In this document: positions 17,759-25,469 of the stretch, piece by piece
Numbering within the stretch: the first letter of the stretch is position 1
Layout: every line of letters begins with the position of its first letter
From: Halomonas aestuarii
Lineage (GTDB): Bacteria; Pseudomonadota; Gammaproteobacteria; Pseudomonadales; Halomonadaceae
Reading direction: 5' to 3'
DNA length: 64,000 nt
Assembly (NCBI RefSeq): GCF_001886615.1
Contig: NZ_CP018139.1
Location: forward strand, 992,001 to 1,056,000
The notes under the pieces: model-generated
Database searches by the model: none
What the model was told of the DNA's origin: nothing
What the model saw: only the letters and a program-made list of their open reading frames with translations
Translations under genes and position numbers: made by a program

Positions 17759-17789
17759 CGGCGTGCTCCCTCCATTGCTGTCATTCATG

Positions 17790-18575
17790 CTAACGGCCGC
17801 TCCATTCGAAGGGCGTCTTGTGGACGAACCGGTTCACCGCCGCCTTGAAGTCATCGCTCATGTAGCAGGCGGTGACCCAGTCGTCGCCGGCCTCGGGGGG
17901 GGCTCGCCGCTCCTCCAGCACCCGCCCCACCAGCGCCTTGCTGGCCTGGACGGTGAGCGGCGCACGCTCGGCGAAGGCGGCGGCGAGGGACGCCACCTCC
18001 TCGTGGATCACCTCGGCGTCGAACACCCCGTTGACCAGCCCCGCCTGCGCGGCCTCATCGGCCCGGAACAGCCTAGCCATCATCAGCGCCTCCTTGGTGC
18101 GGGCCACCCCGATCATGTCGACCATTCTCGAGACGTTGGTCATCGACAGGGTATTGCCCAGCGTCCTGGCGATGGGCACGCCGAACTTCATCGACGGTGT
18201 GCAGTAGCGGAAGTCACAGACCAGCGCCAGGGCGGCGCCGCCGCCCACGCAGGCCCCCTCGATCAGCGCAATGGTGGGCCTGGGCAGCGCCTCGAGCTTG
18301 CTCACCACCCGGTCGATGCGCCGCTCGTAGCCCGTGGCATCCTCGGGGGCCTCGAAGTCGACGAACTGGCTGATGTCGGTACCGGCCACGAAGGCCTCCC
18401 CGCCCACCCCGTGCAGCACGACGGCCACCACCTCGTCGTCCCGGGCGAGCCGGTCGCAATGCGCCTCCAGGGCGTCATACATCTCCCAGGTCATGGCATT
18501 GCGGCTCGCCGGGCGATTGAAGCCGATCCAGGCGATACCGCCCTCGCGCCGCAGGATCACAGATTCCTCGCTCAT
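17790..18575 (-). CDS. Crotonase-superfamily protein lacking both classical hydratase glutamates
   Basis: This 261-residue crotonase-fold protein has oxyanion-hole segments EAFVAGTDISQF and EGACVGGGAALALVCDF. Compared with classical enoyl-CoA hydratase (GGGCELA and FGQPE), the two catalytic Glu positions appear as Ala (about residue 115) and Ile (about residue 135, in FGVPIARTLG). It probably does not hydrate by the standard two-Glu mechanism and may be an isomerase, lyase, hydrolase or other member. It lies 24 bp after dctM and just before the CoA-transferase, so its substrate is probably the CoA ester made there. The ATG at 18575 is preferred over an overlapping GTG at 18578. Confidence 0.85.
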   Translation of the reverse strand: MSEESVILRREGGIAWIGFNRPASRNAMTWEMYDALEAHCDRLARDDEVVAVVLHGVGGEAFVAGTDISQFVDFEAPEDATGYERRIDRVVSKLEALPRPTIALIEGACVGGGAALALVCDFRYCTPSMKFGVPIARTLGNTLSMTNVSRMVDMIGVARTKEALMMARLFRADEAAQAGLVNGVFDAEVIHEEVASLAAAFAERAPLTVQASKALVGRVLEERRAPPEAGDDWVTACYMSDDFKAAVNRFVHKTPFEWSGR

Positions 18576-18602
18576 CACGTTTCTCCCGTCAGGGGCTCTG
18601 CA

Positions 18603-19883
18603 TCACCGGTAGAAGAGTTCCACCAGGCCCATGGGAATGACCGGCACGTAGGTCACCAGCATCAGCAGCACGAACAGCAGGATCATGAACGGAACATTGG
18701 CCTTGGCCACGTCCCAGATGTCCGCCTTGGCCACCGAGCAGGCCGTCATCAGCACGCTCGCCACCGGGGGCGTCTGCTGGCCGATGGCCAGGTTCAGGGT
18801 GACGATCATGCCGAAGTGCACCGGATCGATGCCGACCATCATCACCAGCGGCATGACGATGGGCACGGTCAGGATGATGGCGGCCGCCGAGTGCAGGATC
18901 ATGCCAATCGCCAGCAGGAAGACGTTGAGCAGCGCCAGCACCATGTACTTGTTGCTGGTGAAGTCGCCGATCACCGCCGCCAGGGTCTGCGGCAACTGGG
19001 CGCGGGTGAGGAAGTCCCCGAGCAGCGCGGAGCTCGCCACCAGCAGCATGACCACCGCCGTCTGCACGCCGCCCTCGACCATGGCCCCGCGCAGCGTGCT
19101 CCAGCGCAGCTCGCCGTAGCGGAAGCTGATCAGCAGCGCCGCCAGTACCGCGAGGGCAGCGCCCTCGGTGGCGGTCATGAAGCCACCGAAGATGCCGCCG
19201 AGAATGATCAGCGGCAGCAGGAAGGCAAGGCCCGCCGCCTTGAAGGTGGCCCACACCCTCTTGAGCTGGAAGGCTTCCTCGACCGGGTACTTGTAGCGGA
19301 CCGCGAAGTACCAGGCCAGCGCCATCATCGACAGGCCGCCGAGCAGCCCCGGGACGATGCCGGCCACGAAGAGCTGCACCACCGAGGTGTCGGCCATGGC
19401 GGCGTAGAGGATCATCGGGATGGACGGCGGGATGATGATCGCCAGCGATGCCGAGGACGAGGTGATCGCGGCAGTGAAGTCCGCCGGGTAGCCCTTCTTC
19501 TTCATCGCCGGCATCAGGATGGAGCCCAGGGCGGCGACGTCGGCCACCGCCGAGCCCGAGATCTCGGCGAAGAACAGCGAGGTGCCGATGTTGACCATCG
19601 CCAGCCCGCCGCGGATGAAGCCAAGCAGCGCCGAGGCGAAATCGATCAGTCGCCGGGAGATGCCGCCGGTGTTCATGATCGCCCCGGCCAGCACGAACAG
19701 CGGGATGGCGATCAGCGGGAACTTGGTCGAGCCATCGAACATCACGATGGGGAAGCTGAGCAGGCTGTTCGGGCCCTGCAGCACCAGCATGGCAATCAGG
19801 GACACCGCCCCCAGCGCCACGGCGATGGGAATGTTGATGAAGATCATCGCCAGGCCGGCCAGGAGGATCAGGGCAGTCGTCAT
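18603..19883 (-). CDS. dctM: TRAP transporter large permease (DctM)
   Basis: This 426-residue inner-membrane subunit of a TRAP carboxylate transporter has about 12 hydrophobic helices. Characteristic pieces include GSAVADVAALGSILMPAMKKKGY, SASLAIIIPPSIPMILYA and the C-terminal GQQTPPVASVLMTACS. It drives Na+-coupled uptake together with DctQ and the periplasmic DctP. Its start overlaps the dctQ stop by 4 nt (ATGA type), so the two are translationally coupled. It is followed at 24 bp by the crotonase gene, which ties import to CoA-ester chemistry. Confidence 0.93.
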   Translation of the reverse strand: MTTALILLAGLAMIFINIPIAVALGAVSLIAMLVLQGPNSLLSFPIVMFDGSTKFPLIAIPLFVLAGAIMNTGGISRRLIDFASALLGFIRGGLAMVNIGTSLFFAEISGSAVADVAALGSILMPAMKKKGYPADFTAAITSSSASLAIIIPPSIPMILYAAMADTSVVQLFVAGIVPGLLGGLSMMALAWYFAVRYKYPVEEAFQLKRVWATFKAAGLAFLLPLIILGGIFGGFMTATEGAALAVLAALLISFRYGELRWSTLRGAMVEGGVQTAVVMLLVASSALLGDFLTRAQLPQTLAAVIGDFTSNKYMVLALLNVFLLAIGMILHSAAAIILTVPIVMPLVMMVGIDPVHFGMIVTLNLAIGQQTPPVASVLMTACSVAKADIWDVAKANVPFMILLFVLLMLVTYVPVIPMGLVELFYR

Positions 19884-20398
19884 GGCAGTTCCTCCACGAT
19901 GTCATGTTCCGCGGGCGGCGCCTTGCCATGCCAGGCTTCGCGCAGGATGGTCGGCAGGTTGAAGAGCTCGGCAAGCACATAGAGCCCGGCGCCGATGGGA
20001 ATGGTCGACTGGGTGACGGCAATCGGGATCGGCACGCTGACCAGCGTCGATCCCCCGAGGATCTGGATGACACGCACGCCATAGGCGGCGAGCATCACGA
20101 AGAAGGTCAGGATGATGATCTCTCCGATCACCACCAGCGTCATGCGCACAGCCCGTGGCTGTGAAAAGACGAGGCCCGGCACGCTGATATGGCCGCGCTT
20201 GAGCGCAGCCAGGGCGGCGCCGTAGTAGGTCACCCAGGCCAGCATCACGGCGGCCACCTCGTCGTACCAGCTGAGGGAGTTGCCTGAGAAGCGAAAGGTG
20301 ACACCGAGCAGCACGACAACCGTCAGGGACACCACCAGCAGCATGGTGATGACTTCGAGCAGCCACTCGAAGCCGGATCGCAGTCTCGCAAGGGACAT
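19880..20398 (-). CDS. dctQ: TRAP transporter small permease (DctQ)
   Basis: This 172-residue membrane protein has four hydrophobic helices (for example LEVITMLLVVSLTVVVLLGVTF and ALVWVTYYGAAL-type segments), with the FSGNSLSWYDEVA motif typical of DctQ. It supports DctM assembly and contact with DctP. The ATG at 20398 has GGAG 8 nt upstream; a GTG at 20407 would add three residues. It is between dctP and dctM on the same strand. Confidence 0.92.
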   Translation of the reverse strand: MSLARLRSGFEWLLEVITMLLVVSLTVVVLLGVTFRFSGNSLSWYDEVAAVMLAWVTYYGAALAALKRGHISVPGLVFSQPRAVRMTLVVIGEIIILTFFVMLAAYGVRVIQILGGSTLVSVPIPIAVTQSTIPIGAGLYVLAELFNLPTILREAWHGKAPPAEHDIVEELP

Positions 20399-20475
20399 GG
20401 AAGCCACTCCGTCGAACAGAGTAAGGGAGACCGCCCCGGGCGGGGCGGTCCTCGGTCGGGGGACGGAGCGGCCTA

Positions 20476-21459
20476 CTATTCCTGGCCGAGTGCCAGCGCG
20501 CGGTCGACCAGGTCGCCGCCGCCTTCCACTTCCTCGTCGAAGAGCTCGTAGATGGGGCCGCTGGCATCGATGAACGCCTGCTTGTCGGCCTCGTTGATCT
20601 CCATGCCGGCGGCTTCCATCTTGCCGAGGAGCTCCTCATCCTGCCGGGCGGCGGTCTCGTAGACGAAGTCCTGGACCTCCTGGGCGGTGTCCATCAGCAC
20701 GTCGCGCACGTCCTCGGGAAGGTCCTGCCAGTGGTTGCTGGAGACCACCACGTAGGCCGGGGTGTAGACGTGGCCCGTCAGCGACAGGTAGTCCTGGACC
20801 TCCTGGAACTTCTGGGAGTAGATCTGCACCAGCGGATTCTCCTGGCCATCCATGGTGCCGGTCTGCAGCGCGGTGAATACCTCGGAGAGCGCCATGGGCG
20901 ACGGATTCGCGCCGTACTCCTCGAACATGCGCACCCGCCAGGTGCCCTTGGGCGTGCGCAGCTTCAGGCCGTCGAGATCCTCCGGCGTGTTGATGGGCCG
21001 CACGTTGTTGGTGATCTGGCGGAAGCCGTTCTCCCACACGGCGAGGATCTTGTAGCCCTCCTCCTCTGCCAGTGGATAGAGGTCTGGCTCGAGGACCTCC
21101 TCGATGATCCGCTTCATGTGCTCCCGGTCCTTGACCAGATAGGGCATCTCGAACAGGCCGAACTCGTCGACCACCGAGGACATCACGGAGGACGGCAGCG
21201 TGAAGGTCAGCTGGCCGAGCTTGAGCTTCTGCAACATGGAGCTGTCGCCGCCCAGCTGGCTCGAGCCGTAGACCACCACCTCGTAGTCGTCCCCCAGCCG
21301 CTCGTTGGCGAGCCTGGCGAATTCCGTGGCAGAGGCGTCGAACAGCGACCCGGGGTTGCCGACGTGGCCGAACTGCAACTCGGTCTGCGCCAAGCCGAGG
21401 CCGGGCGTCATGGCGGCGGCCAGGGCAGTGACGGCGAAGGCTGTCTTGATCACTTTCAT
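20476..21459 (-). CDS. dctP: TRAP transporter periplasmic substrate-binding protein (DctP)
   Basis: This 327-residue periplasmic receptor begins MKVIKTAFAVTALAAAM followed by a probable cleavage site near GLAQ. The mature protein has LQFGHVGNPGSLFD at the start and the DctP signature WENGFRQITNNVRPINTPEDLDGLKLRTP, whose Arg usually binds the substrate carboxylate. The start at 21459 has GGAG 6 nt upstream. It is the first gene of dctPQM-crotonase-CoA-transferase and has an AT-rich GAATTC operator about 140 bp upstream. The ligand is an organic acid of unknown identity. Confidence 0.92.
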   Translation of the reverse strand: MKVIKTAFAVTALAAAMTPGLGLAQTELQFGHVGNPGSLFDASATEFARLANERLGDDYEVVVYGSSQLGGDSSMLQKLKLGQLTFTLPSSVMSSVVDEFGLFEMPYLVKDREHMKRIIEEVLEPDLYPLAEEEGYKILAVWENGFRQITNNVRPINTPEDLDGLKLRTPKGTWRVRMFEEYGANPSPMALSEVFTALQTGTMDGQENPLVQIYSQKFQEVQDYLSLTGHVYTPAYVVVSSNHWQDLPEDVRDVLMDTAQEVQDFVYETAARQDEELLGKMEAAGMEINEADKQAFIDASGPIYELFDEEVEGGGDLVDRALALGQE

Positions 21460-21595
21460 TGGATACTCCGGTGCTGGCTTGTTGTTGTATGCGTCTTGCC
21501 GGTGAGCCGAACTCGATCCGGCAGTGTCGAGCCGAGGCGAACACCCAGGTTGTGATGTTGATGATATGCGGTGACCGCCATGCCTCACTGAATCA

Positions 21596-21617
21596 ATTTG
21601 AATTCAAAATTCATAAT
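21596..21617. promoter_or_regulatory. GAATTC operator cluster upstream of dctP
   Basis: ATTTGAATTCAAAAT (21596-21610) is nearly a perfect palindrome and runs into AATTCATAAT, repeating the half-site found at 22195-22205. The 223-bp dctP upstream gap is AT-rich here, so dctP likely has its own regulated promoter. Confidence 0.6.
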
Positions 21618-21682
21618 CAGACATTAAACTTTAGTCGCTTTCTACCAGCGGAGCACAGACCCGGGGGATGGAAAGGGGCCTC

Positions 21683-22150
21683 TCAGTCCCACTCCGGCTC
21701 CCTGCCCCAGCCGAGACCGGCGGCCTCTATACCGGCAATCGAGGCGGCCTCGTCCTCGCCCGAGCTTGCCCCGCTGGCCCCCACGGCACCGATGAGCCGC
21801 CCTTCCTCGTCGAGGATCGGCACGCCACCGGCCACCGGCACGAAGTGCCCGCCGGAGGCCACGGCCACACTGGCCAGGAAGGCGGGGCGCTCGATGTTGC
21901 GCTCCCCCACTACCCCGCTGGCCACCCCGTTGCCCAGGGCGGCAAACGCCTTGCCCTGGGCCACCGGAAAGCGCAGCGGGGCACAACCATCCTCGCGCTC
22001 GGCAGCGACGACATGTCCGCCCCCGTCGAGCACCACCACCGTGAGTGGCTCCAGGCCCTGCTGGCGCGCCAGTGCGAAAGCGCCGTCCAGGATGCGGCGC
22101 GCCTGGCCTCGGCCAAGCAGGAAATGACTGCGGAAGACCTTGCCGGCCAT
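21683..22150 (-). CDS. HbpS/GlcG-family protein
   Basis: This 155-residue protein of the GlcG/HbpS family (DUF336) carries LTVVVLDGGGHVVAAERED, GKAFAALGNGV and the C-terminal GGVPILDEEGRLIGAVGASGASSGEDEAA block. Family members have been linked to heme binding or found beside glycolate, propanediol and aromatic genes, mostly without a proven reaction. It is separate from the canonical glcG at 27885 and diverges from the GntR gene at 22301. Its upstream GAATTC palindrome matches those at dctP and the aminotransferase, so it belongs to that regulon. No signal peptide is seen. Confidence 0.85.
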   Translation of the reverse strand: MAGKVFRSHFLLGRGQARRILDGAFALARQQGLEPLTVVVLDGGGHVVAAEREDGCAPLRFPVAQGKAFAALGNGVASGVVGERNIERPAFLASVAVASGGHFVPVAGGVPILDEEGRLIGAVGASGASSGEDEAASIAGIEAAGLGWGREPEWD

Positions 22151-22189
22151 GGGAAGCTCCTGAGGATCGTCGAGGTGGATGATTGCTGC

Positions 22190-22205
22190 ATTTTGAATTC
22201 ATAAT
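22190..22205. promoter_or_regulatory. GAATTC operator between hbpS-like gene and gntR
   Basis: ATTTTGAATTCATAAT lies in the 150-bp divergent region. Read in reverse (ATTATGAATTCAAAAT) it aligns closely with the 16538 site, including a TGCA flank. It could serve both the hbpS-like gene and autoregulation of the GntR gene. Confidence 0.6.
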
Positions 22206-22300
22206 CCCTTTCATGGGAGAATGCCAGCCTGGTCCACTCCCCCGGGATGCACCGACCGGCCGCGATCACCGGGACGCCATTGCCTCGAGGAACCCATGCC

Positions 22301-22984
22301 ATGAGCAAGATCCAGCAGCGCAGCCTCTACCTGGACGTGGCCGACCGCGTCAGGGAGCTCATCGAGCAGGGGGATCTCGCCCCCGGCGAGCGGATATCGG
22401 AGAAGCAGCTCTGCGAGCGGTTCGGGGTGTCCCGCACCCCGCTGCGGGAAGCGCTGAAGGTCCTCGCCTCGGAGGGTCTGATCGAACTGCTGCCGAACCG
22501 CGGGGCCAGGGTCGTGCGCCTGACCCTGAAGATGGTCAAGGACACCTACGACCTGATGGGGGCCCTCGAGGGGCTGTCCGGCGAGCTCGCCTGCCAGAAC
22601 ATCAGCGACGAGGGGATACGGGGCGTCCGCGCGCTGCATGACGAGATGCTCCGGCACTATCGCGATGGCAACCTGCCGGACTACTTCCGGGTCAACCAGG
22701 GGATCCATGAGGCGATCCTGGCCGCCTCGGCGAACGAGGTGCTGCAGGAGACGTACAGCAACCTCAACCAGCGGGTGAAGCGGGTCCGCTACTCCAAGAA
22801 GATGACCGCCGACTTCTGGCGCAGGGCCGTCCAGGACCACGAGCACATGATCCTCGCCCTGGAGGCACGCGACGGCCGACGCCTGGGACAGATCCTGCGC
22901 GACCACCTCTGCAACAAGCTCGAAGTGGCCTCCCTCGCCGGCGTGATCGAGGACGCCCCCCCCTTCGACGCCGCCGCCCACTGA
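22301..22984 (+). CDS. GntR-family regulator (FCD), likely controller of the TRAP/CoA block
   Basis: This 227-residue protein has an N-terminal winged helix (ISEKQLCERFGVSRTPLREALKVLASEGLIELLPNRGARV, about residues 33-72) and an FCD domain with His residues in NQGIHEAI, DHEHMI and RDHLCNK. It diverges from the hbpS-like gene across a GAATTC palindrome that recurs at dctP and the aminotransferase. Binding of that motif by this protein is inferred. It ends 3 bp from the oppositely oriented glcC stop. The ATG at 22301 is chosen because the HTH then sits at the usual distance from the N-terminus and GAGG lies upstream. Confidence 0.88.
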   Translation: MSKIQQRSLYLDVADRVRELIEQGDLAPGERISEKQLCERFGVSRTPLREALKVLASEGLIELLPNRGARVVRLTLKMVKDTYDLMGALEGLSGELACQNISDEGIRGVRALHDEMLRHYRDGNLPDYFRVNQGIHEAILAASANEVLQETYSNLNQRVKRVRYSKKMTADFWRRAVQDHEHMILALEARDGRRLGQILRDHLCNKLEVASLAGVIEDAPPFDAAAH

Positions 22985-22987
22985 TCC

Positions 22988-23767
22988 CTATTCCCAGCCC
23001 TCCAGACGCATGGCCGAGCGCTCCAGCCGCTGCTCTTCCGCTTCGAGCTCGCGCAGCTGCTCGCCGACGCTGGTCAGGTGCTCCAGGGCGGCGCGACGGG
23101 CGAGCACGGGTTTGCCCTGGACCACCGCCCGGAATAGCCGGGCGTGCTGACGGTTGATCATCTCGCGGGACCTCGGGCGGTGATAGAGGTTCTTCACCGA
23201 GGCGAACACCGAGCTCAGCAGCAGGTCCGTGAGGCTCTGCAGGGTGTGGACCAGCACCGGGTTATGGGAGGCCTGGCAGATGGCCAGATGGAAGCCGTGG
23301 TCGAACCGGGCCAGGCGCTCGGCCTCGATGGCCTCGGCGCTCTCCACGTAGTCGACCATCTCGCGATAGCGCCGGGTGATCAGCACCCGGTCCGAGGCCG
23401 TCCCCCGGCTGGCCGCCAGGCTCGCCGACTCTCCCTCGAGCAGGGCCCGCACCTCCAGCAGGTCGAACAGGGTCCTCGGATGGTCGCGGAAGAGGTGCAT
23501 CAGGGGATTGTCCTGGGCGGTCGTCACCAGCGGGGCGACCTCCGAGCCCCGCCCCTGGCGGGTGACGATGACCCCCTTGCCGCGCAGCGTCCGTAGCGCC
23601 TCGCGCAGGGAGGCGCGGGAGACCTGCAGGCGCTCGCTGAGGCGCCGTTCCGAGGGCAGCAGCTGGCCCGGACGGAACACGCCGTCCAGGATCAGCTCCT
23701 CGAGCCGGGACGCGATGGCATCGGGCGTGCGTGACGTGGTCACCAGCTCGTCGTGGTAGCGGGGCAT
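22988..23767 (-). CDS. glcC: Glycolate-responsive GntR regulator GlcC
   Basis: This 259-residue FadR-subfamily regulator closely resembles E. coli GlcC as I remember it: LILDGVFRPGQLLPSERRLSERL in the winged helix and, in the FCD domain, LFDLLEVRALLEGESASLAA, FHLAICQASHNPVLVHTLQSLTDLL and NLYHRPRS. GlcC activates glc genes in response to glycolate and represses itself. It diverges from glcDEFG, as in E. coli, with a TGGT-N3-ACCA palindrome between. The ATG at 23767 has GGAG about 10 nt upstream. Confidence 0.92.
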   Translation of the reverse strand: MPRYHDELVTTSRTPDAIASRLEELILDGVFRPGQLLPSERRLSERLQVSRASLREALRTLRGKGVIVTRQGRGSEVAPLVTTAQDNPLMHLFRDHPRTLFDLLEVRALLEGESASLAASRGTASDRVLITRRYREMVDYVESAEAIEAERLARFDHGFHLAICQASHNPVLVHTLQSLTDLLLSSVFASVKNLYHRPRSREMINRQHARLFRAVVQGKPVLARRAALEHLTSVGEQLRELEAEEQRLERSAMRLEGWE

Positions 23768-23843
23768 GATCGGGGGTCTCCGGGGTGCCAGTCTGGGGCC
23801 CAAGGGTGTATCGTGAAAAATCTTTCCACAATACTACCAACAA

Positions 23844-23856
23844 CTGGTCTGACCAG
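23844..23856. promoter_or_regulatory. GlcC-type operator CTGGTCTGACCAG
   Basis: This 13-bp palindrome lies in the divergent glcC/glcD control region. The TGGT-N3-ACCA core equals that upstream of the LctP-family permease at 8694-8708. It is the likely GlcC site, about 105 bp upstream of glcD. Confidence 0.65.
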
Positions 23857-23960
23857 CGAACCAGAGACTGGACACGCCCGTCAATAAGGCACAGATTGGG
23901 ATCACAAACGGTCACGTGCCCGGCCCGGGTGGGCGATGGGCACTCCAGCGAGGAAGCCCC

Positions 23961-25460
23961 ATGAACATCCTCTACGATGAGCGGCTAGACGGTGAGCTGC
24001 CGGAAATCGACAAGGCCGAGGTCCTGGCCGACCTGCAGCAGGCGGCACCCGGCATGACCCTGCTGCACCGCGAGGAGGACCTGCGCCCCTTCGAGTGCGA
24101 CGGTCTCTCGGCCTACCGAGTCCTGCCGATGCTGGTGGCCCTGCCCGAGACCCTCGAGCAGGTCGAGACGCTGATGAAGCGCTGCCGAGCGCTGGGCGTG
24201 CCCGTGGTGACCCGCGGCGCCGGCACCGGCCTGTCCGGCGGCGCCCTGCCGCTGGAGAAGGGCGTGCTGCTGGTGATGTCGCGCTTCAACCGCATCCTCG
24301 ACGTCGACCCGGATGCCCGCATCGCCCGCCTCCAGCCCGGCGTGCGCAACCTGGCCATCTCCGAGGCGGCGGCCCCCTACGGCCTCTACTACGCCCCCGA
24401 CCCCTCGTCGCAGATCGCCTGCTCGATCGGCGGCAACGTGGCCGAGAACGCCGGCGGCGTGCACTGCCTGAAATACGGGCTGACCGTGCACAACGTGATG
24501 AAGGTGGAGGTGATCACCATCGAGGGCGAGCGCATGACACTCGGCAGCGAGGCCCTGGACGCCCCGGGCCTCGACCTCCTGGCCCTGTTCACCGGCTCCG
24601 AGGGCATGCTCGGCGTGGTCACCGAGATCACCGTCAAGCTGCTGCCCAAGCCCGAGACCGCCAAGGTGCTGATGGCTAGCTTCGATGACGTCGAGAAGGC
24701 AGGCCGCGCCGTGGGCGACATCATCGCCGCGGGCATCATCCCCGGCGGGCTCGAGATGATGGACAAGCTCGCCATCCGCGCCGCCGAGGACTTCGTCAAG
24801 GCCGGCTATCCGGTGGAGGCCGAGGCGATCCTGCTCTGCGAGCTGGATGGCGTGGAGGCCGACGTCGACGACGACTGCGCCACCGTGCGCGCAGTGCTCG
24901 AGAAGGCCGGGGCCACCGACATCCAGCAGGCCCGGGACGAGGCCGAACGCGCCCTCTTCTGGGCCGGGCGCAAGAACGCCTTCCCGGCGGTGGGCCGGAT
25001 GTCGCCCGACTACTACTGCATGGACGGCACCATCCCGCGCCGCGAGCTGCCGCGGGTGCTGAAGGGCATCGGCGACCTCTCCGAGACGTATGGCCTGAAG
25101 GTCGCCAACGTCTTCCATGCCGGCGACGGCAACATGCACCCGCTGATCCTCTTCGATGCCAACCGTCCCGGCGAGCTGGAGCAGGCCGAGGAACTCGGCG
25201 GCAAGATCCTCGAGCTGTGCGTCGAGGCGGGCGGGTCGATCACCGGAGAGCACGGCGTGGGCCGCGAGAAGATCAACCAGATGTGCGCCCAGTTCAACCC
25301 GGGCGAGCTGACCACCTTCCATGCGGTCAAGGCGGCCTTCGATCCCGACCGCCTGCTCAACCCGGGCAAGAACATCCCGACCCTGGCCCGCTGCGCCGAG
25401 TTCGGTGCCATGCATGTCCACAACAACGAGCTCCCGCACCCCGAGCTGCCCCGATTCTGA
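23961..25460 (+). CDS. glcD: Glycolate oxidase FAD subunit GlcD
   Basis: This is the catalytic FAD subunit of glycolate dehydrogenase, which oxidises glycolate (and D-lactate) to the 2-oxo acid and passes electrons via GlcE/GlcF to quinone. It has 499 residues, the same length as E. coli GlcD. The PCMH domain shows VTRGAGTGLSGGALPLEKGV and SIGGNVAENAGGVHCLKYG, and the C-terminal FAD-oxidase domain has HAGDGNMHPLILFD and GEHGVGREK. It is the first gene of glcDEFG. The start at 23961 follows a GAGGAAGCCCC Shine-Dalgarno region. Confidence 0.96.
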   Translation: MNILYDERLDGELPEIDKAEVLADLQQAAPGMTLLHREEDLRPFECDGLSAYRVLPMLVALPETLEQVETLMKRCRALGVPVVTRGAGTGLSGGALPLEKGVLLVMSRFNRILDVDPDARIARLQPGVRNLAISEAAAPYGLYYAPDPSSQIACSIGGNVAENAGGVHCLKYGLTVHNVMKVEVITIEGERMTLGSEALDAPGLDLLALFTGSEGMLGVVTEITVKLLPKPETAKVLMASFDDVEKAGRAVGDIIAAGIIPGGLEMMDKLAIRAAEDFVKAGYPVEAEAILLCELDGVEADVDDDCATVRAVLEKAGATDIQQARDEAERALFWAGRKNAFPAVGRMSPDYYCMDGTIPRRELPRVLKGIGDLSETYGLKVANVFHAGDGNMHPLILFDANRPGELEQAEELGGKILELCVEAGGSITGEHGVGREKINQMCAQFNPGELTTFHAVKAAFDPDRLLNPGKNIPTLARCAEFGAMHVHNNELPHPELPRF

Positions 25461-25469
25461 GGATTTCCC

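Noticed and set aside
17712..19982. A 756-codon plus-strand open frame over the TRAP and crotonase genes
   Set aside because: It is antisense to well-supported genes, with composition typical of shadow frames in GC-rich DNA.
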